Shown: positions 1 through 11,717, counted from the stretch's first letter. The stretch is 64,000 nt of DNA from Persicaria tinctoria (GCA_037127255.1 JBANSL010000020.1:63561598-63625597), one strand, 5' to 3'. Translations and numbers: made by a program. Notes: generated from the sequence alone by a model not told the origin.

Positions 1-233
1 TTGAACTCGAACATCCGGAACTGGTCCGACGAGTACGGGTCGGAGTCCGGATCATACGCAGCAGCAGCCCCTCCCCCGGAGTCATCCGACTCCGTCGACG
101 ACGTCCTGGAGATCAGCTTCCTCGGTGGGATGTTGTTGTTGATCAGAACATCTTGGAGGTGAGACATTTTCTTGGTCGACAGCAGGTGGTGCTGCAGCTT
201 CTTGTGGTGGTGATCGGTGCAAACGCTACCCAT
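1..233 (-). CDS. CCCH zinc-finger protein, N-terminal part (cut by window edge)
   Basis: The frame opens with ATG at 233..231 and stays open for 77 codons to the window edge. The N-terminus is MGSVCTDHHHKK, with His/Lys- and Ser-rich stretches, then DPDSDPYSSDQFRMFEF. A tyrosine/serine-rich lead into 'DEFRMFEFK' is typical of plant tandem CCCH (RR-TZF) proteins just before the arginine-rich and zinc-finger region, so that family is inferred. These proteins bind RNA and act in stress and hormone responses. The zinc fingers themselves would lie outside the window and are not seen. A T-run precedes the ATG and the 5' leader runs into AT-rich DNA. Family call is moderate; the reading frame is firm. 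Confidence 0.65.
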   Translation of the reverse strand, partial: MGSVCTDHHHKKLQHHLLSTKKMSHLQDVLINNNIPPRKLISRTSSTESDDSGGGAAAAYDPDSDPYSSDQFRMFEF

Positions 234-705
234 TTTTTTTAATGAGTACTGTAAATCTGTGATAGATGAAGTGCAATGAAGCTAAATTGGGGGAGGTTAT
301 ATTATATATATAAATAAAAGTATTTATATATATATAGGGAGGGGGGTGGGTATGGGGGGTGAATGGGTGAGTACGTGGCAGAAAGAGGGGGAGGAGGAGT
401 GCATGCAGGGAGGGAGTATGTGGCGATCAGATGGGTAATGTGGTGTCATCTAATTAAGTAGAGAGAGATGGAAAGAAGCGGTTTCTTGAATTGAGTTTGA
501 TTGATTTTCAATGGAAAGAAATTGCATGGCATCTATCTATCTATCTATCTCACAACTCATAAAAGCGATCCAAGTTGTTTGTTTAAATAACTGAAAATGA
601 AAATATTAGCAAATCTTAGAAGTATTCGTTACCCTCCTTCAAAATAGGGAATAGAAGTATAATAAATTTGCGTGAAAAATGGGAGAAATAGAGGAATGAT
701 TATAA
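234..705. other. Upstream region of the CCCH gene
   Basis: AT-rich DNA with TATA-like strings near 300-335, a purine-rich G-run block near 336-420 and a short (TATC)n microsatellite around 530-551. Presumably promoter and 5' leader of the minus-strand gene; no coding signal is seen. Confidence 0.4.
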
Positions 706-966
706 TACTCCCTCCGTCTTAAAACACATGTCTTCTTAGGACGGAATACGAGAATTAAGAAGTATGTTAAGTGTAATGATTAGACTTGTATTTGTTTTTG
801 TTTTTTTTTTAATTCGTGAGGAGGAAAGTACGAGTAATGTAAAAATTAGAGTAATAATAATTAGATGTAAAAGTAGGTTAAGTGTAATGATTAAATTTAA
901 AAAGACATGTATTTTTGACAAAATTTTATAGGTTAAAAAGACATGTATTTTGATACGGAAGGAGCA
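706..966. mobile_element. Stowaway-like MITE
   Basis: Starts TACTCCCTCCGTCTT and ends ATACGGAAGGAG. The terminal inverted repeats pair over about 25 bases (CTCCCTCCGT... against the complement of ...ACGGAAGGAG), with internal ACATGTCT / AGACATGT arms. CTCCCTCCGT termini with a TA target are typical of Tc1/Mariner-derived MITEs. No coding capacity; the short frame inside is chance. Confidence 0.75.
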
Positions 967-2552
967 ATCAATGAATTTTAACTATATTAATAAGGATAAT
1001 CATTACCTTTATCTAAAAAAAATAAAAAAAATAAACTAGAGTTAGTTTCATCCATTTCTTGGGTGAGAGGTGATTGGGCCTCAGATAAGGTACACACTAT
1101 GTGATGGTATTGTTCTCATCCACTCCGTCTATTTTAGCCTTTCTTTCTGACATGGCTGCATGTGTTAATTTCTGAGTAATGCTTTCAAGAGTGTAGTGTG
1201 ATTAAATTAAAAGAAAATTAATTGGGATTTAATTTGTCGTACATAGTTATAAAGTTAGGAGGTGCAGGGGAAGGGGAGGGGATTGGTTGATGAGATCGGA
1301 GCCGGCGAAATTGAAGGTGAACTTCCCGATGAGCGACGACAAAACAGTGTATAAAGATTTGATAGGCATCACTTTAATTTGGTATTAAAGTCGATGGTTT
1401 TGGAAACAGCTCAATTTTCCTACAATGTACTACATACACTATGGAGTTTATCATACTTCAAACTATGCCTTAAAAAAGAGGGTTGTTTGTGTATTTTTTT
1501 ATGTTCATTATCGGCCATTAATTGGTAAAATGAATTGAATATCATTAGCTACGTACATATATGTATACAACAGATGTGATTAGGCACAAGCGCACAAACC
1601 AGTTTTCCTTAAAACTTAGGATTAATTTGTAATTGGGATATGCGGGGGTGGTTTGAGTTAGGTAGTGCATAAATTTAGAGTTAGATGAAAAGTGATTGTT
1701 TTGGTGAAAGGAATACAAAGAGGTGATTTTTTTTATTAGGAAATAATTCGAGAGTTGGACATACCAGACGTCTCAATAGGCCAATAGAGTCGATAGACAG
1801 CGAATCGTCAATAAAAAAATATAAGAAATAGACTGGTGCAAAACAAAGGCAGGAAGCACAATAATGCAGTCGAACATATATATATATATATATGTAAGAG
1901 TGTAAGACTGACATATTTTTAATATCATAAATTAAAGATACTAAAAATATTAATCATTTTAAAACTTGAAAAAGGTTATGTTAAGAGATGATAATAAATG
2001 AAAATTGATAAATAGCCTCCGTGTGACGCCATATGATAGAAAAACCGTACTTTTACGTAAAGCATAAATATGTAATCACTAATTTTAAGAAGAAAGCAAA
2101 AGGTATACTTTGGGTAGTAAGTGGTAAGTTTTATGACATTGCCGGTTTGTTTCCCAAATTAAATTCCGATCGATGGATTGCAACTTGCAATGAACCCATC
2201 CCATTGTTTTGAAAATTGAGATATATTGTTTGTTGTTTAATTTGGCCTCTTTCTATATATACAACGTACATTGAGCATCAACTGCACACAGGTTAATCAA
2301 TTAATTCTTCATACTCCGTACACACTAGTTAATTAATGACATGTTAAACTAGTCGACTTGTTATATATAAAGCAGATTAAAGCTTTTATTTTAATTAATC
2401 AACAACATAGGATTTCATAGTCAATAACAAGCCAAGAAAAGACAAGTGTTTTTATTTTATTTTATTTTTCATCTGGGGTAAACTAATTTAATTTTATTTA
2501 TTATTGGGGTGAAAAAAAAATTTAGTTTGAAACACCAAATTTCATTTGGTAA
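967..2552. other. AT-rich spacer
   Basis: No gene model can be supported. A (TA)n run lies near 1876-1892. Small frames here have no recognisable protein features. Confidence 0.4.
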
Positions 2553-2794
2553 ATACTCCCTCCGTTTCCTTTTAATTGACTTTTTACTATTTATGCTCGT
2601 TTTTTAAGGGGTGAAAAACTATATAAAATAATAATTTTTTTCATAATTTTTTTCAACAATCTCATAGTTATTGACGATAAGTACAATATTATTAAAAAAA
2701 ATTCATAAAAATATTAATATTTAATATAGTTTTTACCGTTCTAAAACTACGTGCTTGACTTGAAAAAGTCACTTAAAAGGAAACGGAGGGAGTA
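2553..2794. mobile_element. Stowaway-like MITE with TA target duplication
   Basis: Begins TACTCCCTCCGTTTCC and ends GGAAACGGAGGGAGTA. The inverted repeats match over about 25 bases, and TA flanks both ends. Length about 240 bp. Confidence 0.82.
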
Positions 2795-3236
2795 CTAAAT
2801 AGAGGGAGGTTGTTAAAGAGGTGATGCGATAAAATGGACTGGATTTGTCGGGTAGTGTGGGGAAGCTTTTAAAATGGTGGGCGCATTTTCATCGGAAAGT
2901 CCAAACCAGGCAGCCGGTGTCGTTTTCCTTAGTTCCATGTCCACCATTTCATTCCCCATTCCCCAACACCTTCTTCGTCTTATTCCCCTCCCCAAACGCA
3001 TCGTTTCATTACATCGTAATTTTCTTCGTAACTGGGCCGGGCTTAACATCCACTTTAAGCCCAGTTAGCTTTGGATTTGTCGGGTAGCGTGTTGAGACCT
3101 TGCAATGATGGTCTGACCTGTCCGGCCCATATGAAAAAACATTGCATTAAGTCCGGCCCATACGATTAAAAGTATTTTAGATCCTAATCTTTACATTTCC
3201 TTTAATTGATACAATAACAATAGTGTATTTTTATTT

Positions 3237-3402
3237 TAACGGTTTTTCTATCCTATGACATAGGATAAGACACTAAATTAGGAAAGATTCCCTACAAAAA
3301 AAAGGCAAACGACCCTAAAAATCTAATTAAAAAAAAACTAAATTAATTAATTTTTAAAAAAAATCTCCAAATTTAGTTGGGGTATAGGATAGAAAAATCG
3401 TT
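3237..3402. mobile_element. Short MITE-like inverted-repeat element
   Basis: Left end TAACGGTTTTTCTATCCTAT and right end ATAGGATAGAAAAATCGTTA are near-perfect inverted repeats about 165 bp apart. Related strings (TTTTTCTATCCTATACCC and relatives) recur near 4107 and 47312, so this is a dispersed family. The superfamily is not clear. Confidence 0.55.
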
Positions 3403-4200
3403 ATTTTAATTATTATTAGAAATACGCTCATCTCACTTTGTTAAAAAAAACTTGATTTGAACAAAATCGTTACCGATAAATAGTTAATACTTATAAAAGA
3501 AATTTTTAAAAAAGTTTAGTAACTGAATCTAGGAAAATCTTCCCACGTTAAATTTCTCAATCAACGTTTAAAAAATATCTACAAAGTACCCCCTTTTTTT
3601 CCCCCTAATTCAATGGTAGGATCTTAGAGTTCAACTTCCTACATTAGTAGAAACGTCAAACAACGGAATACGAAATTGCGGGACAATCACATCATATGAA
3701 TAACCCTCAAGAATCAAGATGGACAGATGGTTGAATTGTTCGTCGAAAAGTTGAATGCAGTTTTAATTGAATTAGACAAGTAAACTTTTGATTAGAAAAG
3801 TCTTTGAAAAAGCCAATTTTAGATATTAGTTCAATATAATATAAAAACATATTTATCTTTCCAAAATTTACCCATTATTAACTATGTTGGTCTTTTAATT
3901 TTATTTTTTTCCCCATAAATCAGCTATTACTTACTTCACAGTACTCAATAGATCGCATAAGACGTCTTTGGACAGTGAGTCAGTCGCAACTGATCACCTC
4001 AAACCTTCACCTTGTATATATAAAAAAAATATCGCTTCATCTTAAGTTTTTGATGATCATTGTTTAGGTTTCTGACTTTCTTCCATAAAAAAATAAAGTT
4101 GGGCATAGGATTGAAAAACCGTTTTTCGAAAATTGCTTTCCTATAGTCACTATGTTTGATAGGAAATCTTTCCTATTCAAGACTCTTTATCCTTCCACGT

Positions 4201-5329
4201 TAATAATAGGGAAAATTAAATCAAATAATCGAACTTTTTAGAGGGTGTGAGATAAATACCACCACCTTTACTTTGTTAAAAAAATATCCCATACTTTTTC
4301 ACATAAGTGTAAACGGTGCCATTGGACAAACTTTCATCTTTGATTACGTTAATTTTGACGGATTGCCTAACGGAATTAATGAGACCTGTGAAACGGGTCA
4401 TTCGGGTCGGGTCACTTCGGGTCCCGGGTAAAACGGGTTCCGGGTATATCCGGGTTGACTTGAACTCGGGTTTGACCGGGTTTCGGGTCGATTTCGCGTT
4501 TGTCAATTTTTTCCTTTTTAAATTAAAAAATCATGATTTGATAATTTTGCGATAATTTTAAAATTCTAAAATTAAAGACGTTGTTAATAAGTTATAGTGT
4601 TTTCTACATACTATATCTGATCTAATATATTTGATTTTTAGTATTTCTCGTAATTTTTAATAAAATGTAATAATATATCAAATATCAAAAATTTAAATAT
4701 TTTTTAAAAATAATTTCATGCAATTAGTAATAAGCGTAGAATTGTTTTAATATTTTAATATTTTTTAGAATTTTTATCTTCTTAAAAAATGTGTTAAAGA
4801 TAAAAAATCAAATACTGTCGATTGGACGGAGTATTACACAATACAAATAAATATAAATGTTGATTTGAAAATGAAAGATCAAGTGATTGTAATTATAAAA
4901 TGTAATAAATTGGAATTTCCATAAAAAAATCTAATCATATATAATTATAAATCAACCGGGTCAATCGGGTCAAAATTACCGAATCAATCGGGTCACCAGG
5001 TTGAAACCTAGATTACCCGGAAATTTTTTGGGTTCGGGTCGGAAAAAAATTTCCGAGTCAAAATTTCCGGGTTTGGGTCGGATAATTATCGGGCATTTGG
5101 ATTGGGTCAACCGGGTCTGGTTGTGTTTTGACATGTCTAAATCAAAATTAAGAAATCAGCTTTAAAAAACGGTGTCAGTGAACATTAATGCCTAACGGAA
5201 TTAATGGTCCGTTTACACATATATATGGAAAAATATGAGATATTTTTTTAACAAAGTAAAGGTGGTGGTATTTATCTTACACCCTCCAAAAGGTTGGATT
5301 ATTTGATTTAATTTTCCGTTAATAATACT
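4201..5329. mobile_element. Non-autonomous Mutator-like element with 9-bp TSD
   Basis: The direct repeat TTAATAATA stands at 4201-4209 and 5321-5329. Between them the element (4210-5320) has long inverted termini: left begins GGGAAAATTAAATCAAATAA, and the right end is its complement with few changes; homology continues for over 100 bp, including a shared TACCACCACCTTTACTTTG block. A 9-bp TSD with long TIRs is the MULE hallmark. The core, roughly 4388-5140, is packed with CGGGT/GGGTC repeats and is probably a second inserted element. No transposase is present. Confidence 0.85.
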
Positions 5330-5394
5330 CCATATACGGTAATTTTTTTGGTCAAAACTCCGTATACGGTAATGTGAACTACTACTTACCCCAA

Positions 5395-5706
5395 TGTATT
5401 ATGCTTATAAGCATACACACTTGTAAAGTGTTTGGTTAAAAAAAATATATAAGATATTTAAAACATTGTAATTTTAAAATAAAATACCTTATAAATTGTG
5501 TAAATTAATTATATTAAGGTTATAAAGTAATTATAAACTTAACACAATATTGAGTATTTGATTTATATAATATACGCAATATTATATAATATTTTAGTTT
5601 AAATTCACATTATTTGAAATACATAAAAATTTAGCTAAACAAACATTTCCAAAGTGTTTATGTTTACATTATAAACATACCCACTTTGGAATCCAAACAC
5701 ACCCTT
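5395..5706. repeat. Decayed inverted-repeat element
   Basis: Left GTAAAGTGTTTGGTTAAA and right CTTTGGAATCCAAACACACC resemble terminal repeats of small DNA transposons. A hairpin-forming GTTTATGTTTACATTATAAA lies near the right end. Boundaries are uncertain. Confidence 0.35.
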
Positions 5707-5760
5707 ATTTTGGCCGTTTAGTGTTTGACGCCGTGGAAATTTGAAAAGTAATCGTAAACC

Positions 5761-6149
5761 GAATTTTTTTTGGAAATAGCCAAAACGAGCAAAAATATTA
5801 GGGAACTAGCCAAAATCCGAAAGAATTTAGGGAATTAGCCAAAACAGGGTAAAGTCGCTGTTTGTAACAGCGACTTTACCCAGGGTTTTTTAAAAAAATA
5901 TTAAAAAATGTAAGTCGCTGTTATAAACAGCGACTTACATGTATTTCGGTTTTTTTTTTTTAAATTTTGGGTTTAAATTCAATAAAATTCACAGAAAAGG
6001 AAAAAAAATTGTTTTTAAGAAGAGTCGCTGTTACTAACAGCGACTCTTCCTTATTTTATTTTTTTTTTAAATTTCTGGCATGAAAAACTGAAAACGAAAA
6101 AAAAAACAAAAAAAAACCTAGAGTCGCTGTTTGTAACAGCGACTCTAGG
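5761..6149 (+). repeat. Left TIR of the 7.6 kb MULE, with serial hairpins
   Basis: Within the TIR are perfect short palindromes sharing the core GTCGCTGTT...AACAGCGAC: 5847-5881, 5909-5940, 6019-6048 and 6117-6149; a fifth, imperfect one lies just inside at 6203-6230. Stems are 13-16 bp with 1-3 nt loops. The order is mirrored in the right TIR. Such repeats could be transposase-binding sites or fold in RNA; neither is shown here. Confidence 0.88.
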
Positions 6150-6598
6150 GTTAATCTGCAGTCAACGCGCGAATCTCTGGCAACTCTGGACGTAGGCCTG
6201 ATGAGTCGCTGTTCTGAACAGCGGCTCTAGGGTTACTGAGATGCGAATTTCTGCGCCCATGCCCATGCCCTGCTTGTCTCGGCTGCGGAAGGGAATATAT
6301 TCCCTGGAGCCCCTATCGCCTAGCACTACTAACTTTTAAAATCGACATTGTGCATACATATATTTACGAAATATATATGTATTCGTACACAAAGGTAATT
6401 GGTAATTTATACCGACGTTATGAAAATCGACAGAATTTAAGGAAAGTTTGATTGTTAATCATTCAGATTGTTTATGATTAAGTTAATTATCCAGATTGTT
6501 TATAGCCATATGTCCAAAAGACGTCTAAGTAACTGAAAATCTAAACTAGAACTTAGTGAAACTAATAATATCCAAACCATAATACTAAAATAATCCTA

Positions 6599-9306
6599 TC
6601 ATCTACGACTACTACGTTGTAGATGATCTTCATCCTCACTGTCATCATCATCCATCTCCTCGTCATCTCCACTTGCTGGATGATCATCCTCCTCCTCATT
6701 TGGATGATCCTCCTCCTCCTCCTCATTTGTATGGTCCTTCTCCTGGTTCTCCTCCCACACCAAATTCTCGCCTAATGTAGGTGGGTAGGCGGGTTGTCGG
6801 GGTCGTACGTGATAGGCGGGAGACTCTTGCACATTTTGATTACCCATTGAAGTGGAGGGAGGAAGTGGACCCATGGACTGTAACGGCATCGAGAGCATCG
6901 CTGTAAATGAGGAGCTCGCATGATATGAAGGGCCGATATCTGCCGGCATATGCGATGGTCCACCCCAGTAGGAGGCAGAAAATGTCTGTTCTGCCCATTG
7001 GGAGAGTGAAGAAGGAATGTACTCAGACGCTGATGGAGGTGTGCCCGCGAACGACGATGCGAACCCAGCCCTCGATGGCTGAGCATATACAAATGGGTCC
7101 ACATGACCAGCAGATCCTGTCGCTAGACCATACCCAGAGAAGCCTGCATAGCCCGAGGCAGATTCGAAGCCTGACGGACCAACGTACGCAGACTGGCTCC
7201 CATCTCCCGAGCGATGGGTCTGCTACGGGGTAGACTGCGAAAAAGATGCGCCCGTTCCACTGAAACCACCGCCGAAGTAAGCCTCGTCAAAAGAAACTCG
7301 ACCTAACACCTCTGAGCTTTGTGAGGAGACGTACTCCCCAAAAGATGCCACGGTACCGGCGAGACCAGAGTAGTCGCGCAGCTGGGATGCTTGCTGCGCG
7401 ATCTGACCTACATGACGCCCTCGATCGCGAATGTCAGCTGCGTAGTGCCCCTAAAAACAAATGCAAGTATACATGAGTAACAGTAACGGTGACCCTAGCC
7501 CATGGTGTTAGAACAATTCATATAAACTACTCACTCACTAGAGAGTAAATATCAGGTGCGGCCGGCTGGTACCGTGGGGGCGGAGCAATAGCTTGTCGGC
7601 TGATAAACAAGCGGGTGCGCGCTCTATACCAACGCATGTACTCATCATGCGCATATGAGGGAGGGATGCCCTGGACAGGCTGCACTATCAACTCCTCCCG
7701 GTTGTTCCAGGCATTGATATGTTCCTCAAAAAGTGTTGCCCAGTTCGTAGTATGCTTGCCACGACGATCAACGGCGTGTAGCTGAACATCATACACTGCA
7801 AGAGCTGGGGGGAACTGAGCGTGGCCGAACTGACGTAGCACACGATCAGGTCGATGAGCCTCAATCACGTCAAAGCAGATCAGTGGGACTTGCGCCAGCC
7901 AGATATGGGCACCTGCTCGACAGATGTCCCCGAGCTGGCCCAAGATCTCGTCAGTGTATGGCTCCCATAGGAACTGCATATACATGTGACAGCGCCCCTC
8001 AGCAGAATGATGGAAGAAGAATAACATTTCAAAACTCACAATGAACTCGTTATTTAAATGAACCTGAGTCTCCTGCTGTCTGTCGAGGGCGTCACGAAAT
8101 TGTGGCAACTGCATCCTTTCGTGCCCCCAGTCGTACGTGCAGTGCATCCACCTGCATAGTCACCCTTGAGTTTGTTTGCGACCTCACGAATTACGGACAA
8201 TGAAGTCGCTATACAACATTACCTCACTGCCAGAGAGTCTTGCCCCACTTGAAAGTGATGCCCAAGAGGGGGTGGTTGGCTCCCTTGTACCGCTGGATTC
8301 CTTTGCTGCATTCTTCTTGCTCTCCTAGCCTGCTGTTGTGTCATGTGTGACACCGGGATGCAAACTGGTCGGCCGATTGGGATGTGTTCCCATGCCCATA
8401 TCTTAATCACATGACATTCATCGTCGGTATTATGCCATTAGTACAATTATGTTGACTTGATGAATGACCCATTTGAAACTTAAGTTTAAAGATTACCTGA
8501 AGCAAGATGACAGGCCCAGAGATCTCCATCTTCTCCTTGTGTGCGGCTCTGCATAATTGTCGGTACAAGTACGCTAGAGTCGCTGATCCCCAGCTAAATT
8601 GCCCTGCCTGCTCCAGATTTGCCAAGAGTGGCAGGTACAGCAGCTGAACCTCTCCCCCACTAGCGTCAGAGAACATGGCACCGGCCATCAACTGCAATAT
8701 GTATGCCCTGGCATGACATTGAACCAATGCATCGTCAGCGTCATCAGGCAAGTGACCAAACGCATTCCTTAACCAATGGACTTTCACGGACGAGCCTCGT
8801 AAGTCCGCCATTGGTGGCTGGACTCCCAATAGATCTCGGCAAACAATGCGCCAGTTGTGGCTGGCGGTGCCCGTAACTGCAACTCCATCCACCCGTAGGC
8901 CCATTATAACCGCCACATCCTGTAGTGTGATGGTGGCCTCCCCCACTGTCAGGTGAAATGTGTGTGTCTCTGGCCTCCATCTCTCCACGAGGGAAGTGAT
9001 GAGATGCATATCCATCTCGAACGTCGACCCCAAGCGATGTACGCAGTAGAACCCGGCCAGGCGCACGTAATGTAGGATCCTGTCGTCCACGTGTGCCCGA
9101 CCAAACGTCCGGAGATGCAATCTGTTCGTCAAAGGCCTCAACGTCTGCAGCAAGTGTGAGAAAGACAGTTGTCAGCAGGAGATGACAAAGGAGGAACTCA
9201 TACATGTGTGTTCATATCTTACGTAAGGGGCATCGTTCCACACATCTGTGGAACGATGATGGAGCTGTCGAGTAAGCACATCCGTCACCTGTGGTCCTGG
9301 ATCCAT
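6599..9306 (-). pseudogene. Plant mobile domain (PMD, MAIN/MAIL1-like) protein gene of the MULE, with one in-frame stop
   Basis: Spliced model: exons 9306-9223, 9144-8497, 8401-8223, 8151-7539, 7450-6599, all with GT/AG borders and matching phases. The start is MDPGPQVTDVLTRQLHH. Exon 2 holds the PMD core (LHLRTFGRAHVDDRILHYVR, VERWRPETHTFHLTVGEATITLQDVAVIMGLRVDG), and exon 3 the IWAWEHIPIGRP motif typical of MAIN/MAIL-type proteins. Exon 5 contains a TAG at 7223-7225, after which the same frame stays open for 207 codons, ending in a glycine/serine-rich region and an acidic tail (DDDDSEDEDH). Read to the TAG the product is 583 residues; without it, about 791. The TAG is probably a recent nonsense change, so the gene is called broken, although a shorter product is possible. 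Role in the element is unknown; host PMD proteins affect silencing and genome stability. Confidence 0.82.
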
Positions 9307-9389
9307 GATGACTAATCTACATGGGGATGCATGAATTATCTCGTCAAACGGTAATTACACATAACAAACAAATACAGAACACAGAAATC

Positions 9390-9490
9390 ACGAATACATA
9401 ACACATAAGCCATTAATACAGAACAACGAAACCATAAATACATAACACATAAACCATCAGTACATAATACATAAACCATCAATACAGAAT
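9390..9490. repeat. Short tandem repeats between the two MULE genes
   Basis: Diverged copies of a roughly 30-36 bp unit built on ATACATAACACATAAACCAT lie in the spacer between the transposase 3' end and the PMD start. Function unknown. Confidence 0.5.
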
Positions 9491-9563
9491 AATCCGTCAC
9501 ACAAACAACAAGTTCGCCTACAGAATACGTAAGCCACAACCCCAAGACAAAAAGCATAAATAC

Positions 9564-11717
9564 CTACGACCCCGATGACCCGGCGCGAGTTCGACAAGTG
9601 CGCATGTTGTGCCCCTCCTGATTGCATAACCGACAGCGAACTCGTGATGGGACAGGCTCATCCATCTCGTTATGAATACGTCCTGACCGTGGTCTCCCTG
9701 TTTCTCTCGTTCGACTATCATCTGGAATTAGCACAGGATAAGTCAATGGAGGCCAGTATTGCTCATCACCAAGTGGTCTGAAATGTGCCCTGTATGTCTC
9801 CACCTGAGCCTCCGAACTAAACCAGGGGGACACATATTGCAAGAACGGCAATCCCCTACCACGACACACGGCGAGGACATGGGAGCACGGAATATGGTAA
9901 AGATGCCACCTCTGACAAGTGCAAGTCCTCTCCTCAAGGTTAACAGTAAACCTTCTTTGAACAGTTCTAACGTGTCCCATGGGGGCGAAGACAGCAACCT
10001 CGAACAAGTTCCCTTGCACGCTAAAAGGGGTCACCTGCATCATCGGGATCAACCTCAACTTCTTCCCGAGTGCCTTCTCCAGTGCATCCGTGAAGTCATG
10101 CCCTTCTGCTATGCGTGACTGTCCCTCACCAAACCGAGAGACAAAGTAGCTGTTTGATTTGTAGAAGCTAGCCTCCACCAGCGCTTTGATGGGCAAGAAT
10201 CTTGCACCCTTCATGACCCCATTGAAAGACTCCGACATGTTCGTGGTCATAATCCCATATCTGAACCCTCCATCCCATGCGAGAGCCCACTTCTCAGGTG
10301 GAATTTGACGAAGGTAGTCGTAGGCCTTCGCATCACATCTTTGGATGGCCAACATCGCCTGATCGAATTCTTCTCGTTCCTTCACATACGCAGCATTTTT
10401 TAGGAGAGCCTTCAGGAGCCTATTTTTGAACGTGGTGTTCACATTCGATGCAAGATGTCGGATGCAGAATCTATGGTGGGCATGAGGTGGCATCCACTGA
10501 GGATGTTGCATCGCTCTGAGGATTCCCTGATGGCGATCAGAAATAACACAAAGCCCAGTCCGCTGCGTCACTCGTTCGCGGAGTAGCTGCATGAACCACG
10601 GCCAACTTGAAGTGTTCTCACTCTCGACAATTGCATAGGCCAAAGGGAATATGCGGTTGTCAGCATCAATTGACATTGCCATCAACAACACTCCTCTGTA
10701 CTTCCCATACAGGTGGGTACCGTCGATGGAGATCAGCGGTCTGCAGTGATTGAACCCAGTAATTGCCGATCCGAATGCCCAGAAAACACGGTGGAATACG
10801 CGGAACGACCCAGTTTCCTCCGGTATTGCTGACAGCTCATATACTGACCCTGGGTTGCTAATTACTATCGCTTCCAACAAACTTGGCAAGTCGGCATATG
10901 ATTGCTCCCAGCCCCCATAAATTTTTGCGATTGCACGCTGCTTTCCATCCCATGCCCTGAAGTACGATACCAACACATCGTACTTCAAGTTGATGATCTC
11001 GATGATAACATTTGGCCGCAGTGTTCTGTCGGTACGAATGAGTGGGATAATCTCACGGCAGATGAAGTCCGCAGTGATAATGCGATTATCCATAACCATC
11101 ACATCCTCCGTGCATGTATCATCGTGAGGACCTGTGTATGTTACTATCGTCCATAACCCAATGCCAGCAGCAACGTGCTTCGCCGTCAGTTTCCATGTAC
11201 ATCCACTTGAAGCAGCTCGACTACATACTGCTGCATACCTCTCAGTGTTGTGCTTCAAAACACAAAATGATTTTTTGTTGGATATAGAATACACTTTCAT
11301 CTGGTACACCAGTTCTTCTATACTGTTGAAGAACAACCCCTTCTCGAATTCCATTCCGCACTTGAAAGTGGTTGACGGGTCCCATGTTCTCCATGTGTCT
11401 AGCTCTCGGGCCATGGGGTCCTGCACATCGTTCCAAGTTGGAGTTATACCCCCAGCTGCTTTCATGATAATCTCACTGGCCTTCTCCCTTGTCAGTTCGA
11501 CAGCTTCACTCTCCGGATCGAGAGTGCCCTCCTCTTCTTGATCCAAATCGTCTTCATGGTCTATCCCAAATGCATCAGCTCGAACATCTTCATCGATCTC
11601 AGACTCCGTCATAGTTGAAGGAGGTGTGCTAGTTTGATTCCCATGTTCAACGCCGGGCAAGAGACCGGTGAATCCCCCCGCACCGACGTACGGTAGATAT
11701 TGTCCGTTGTTGTCCAT
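9564..11717 (-). CDS. MULE (MuDR-type) transposase, 717 residues, intronless
   Basis: An acidic N-terminus (about residues 36-75) is followed by a MuDR/FAR1-like DNA-binding region (about 118-205). The MULE catalytic domain follows: first Asp in LISIDGTHLYGKYRG (D332), second in LCVISDRHQG (D394), and a Glu in NMSESFNG (E496), consistent with a DDE triad. A SWIM zinc finger, CxCx9CxH, sits at 599-613 (CTCQRW...PCSH), and a CCHC knuckle, Cx2Cx4Hx4C, at 695-708. The frame is open from MDNNGQYLPY to the stop and all expected motifs are present, so the enzyme may be functional. The FAR1/FHY3 transcription factors share this architecture, but the exact TSD and the TIRs around it make transposase the correct call. 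Confidence 0.95.
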   Translation of the reverse strand: MDNNGQYLPYVGAGGFTGLLPGVEHGNQTSTPPSTMTESEIDEDVRADAFGIDHEDDLDQEEEGTLDPESEAVELTREKASEIIMKAAGGITPTWNDVQDPMARELDTWRTWDPSTTFKCGMEFEKGLFFNSIEELVYQMKVYSISNKKSFCVLKHNTERYAAVCSRAASSGCTWKLTAKHVAAGIGLWTIVTYTGPHDDTCTEDVMVMDNRIITADFICREIIPLIRTDRTLRPNVIIEIINLKYDVLVSYFRAWDGKQRAIAKIYGGWEQSYADLPSLLEAIVISNPGSVYELSAIPEETGSFRVFHRVFWAFGSAITGFNHCRPLISIDGTHLYGKYRGVLLMAMSIDADNRIFPLAYAIVESENTSSWPWFMQLLRERVTQRTGLCVISDRHQGILRAMQHPQWMPPHAHHRFCIRHLASNVNTTFKNRLLKALLKNAAYVKEREEFDQAMLAIQRCDAKAYDYLRQIPPEKWALAWDGGFRYGIMTTNMSESFNGVMKGARFLPIKALVEASFYKSNSYFVSRFGEGQSRIAEGHDFTDALEKALGKKLRLIPMMQVTPFSVQGNLFEVAVFAPMGHVRTVQRRFTVNLEERTCTCQRWHLYHIPCSHVLAVCRGRGLPFLQYVSPWFSSEAQVETYRAHFRPLGDEQYWPPLTYPVLIPDDSRTRETGRPRSGRIHNEMDEPVPSRVRCRLCNQEGHNMRTCRTRAGSSGS

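Noticed and set aside
2813..3100. Possible gene from frames open on both strands
   Set aside because: No splice-supported extension, no domain and no sign of conservation; likely chance in a GC-richer patch.
5847..6230. CRISPR-like array of repeated GTCGCTGTT units
   Set aside because: Units are palindromes in a eukaryotic transposon TIR, with mirrored copies at the other end and irregular spacing; CRISPR does not apply.
9575..11541. Plus-strand frames over the MULE transposase
   Set aside because: Shadows of the minus-strand transposase, which carries the DDE, SWIM and CCHC motifs.
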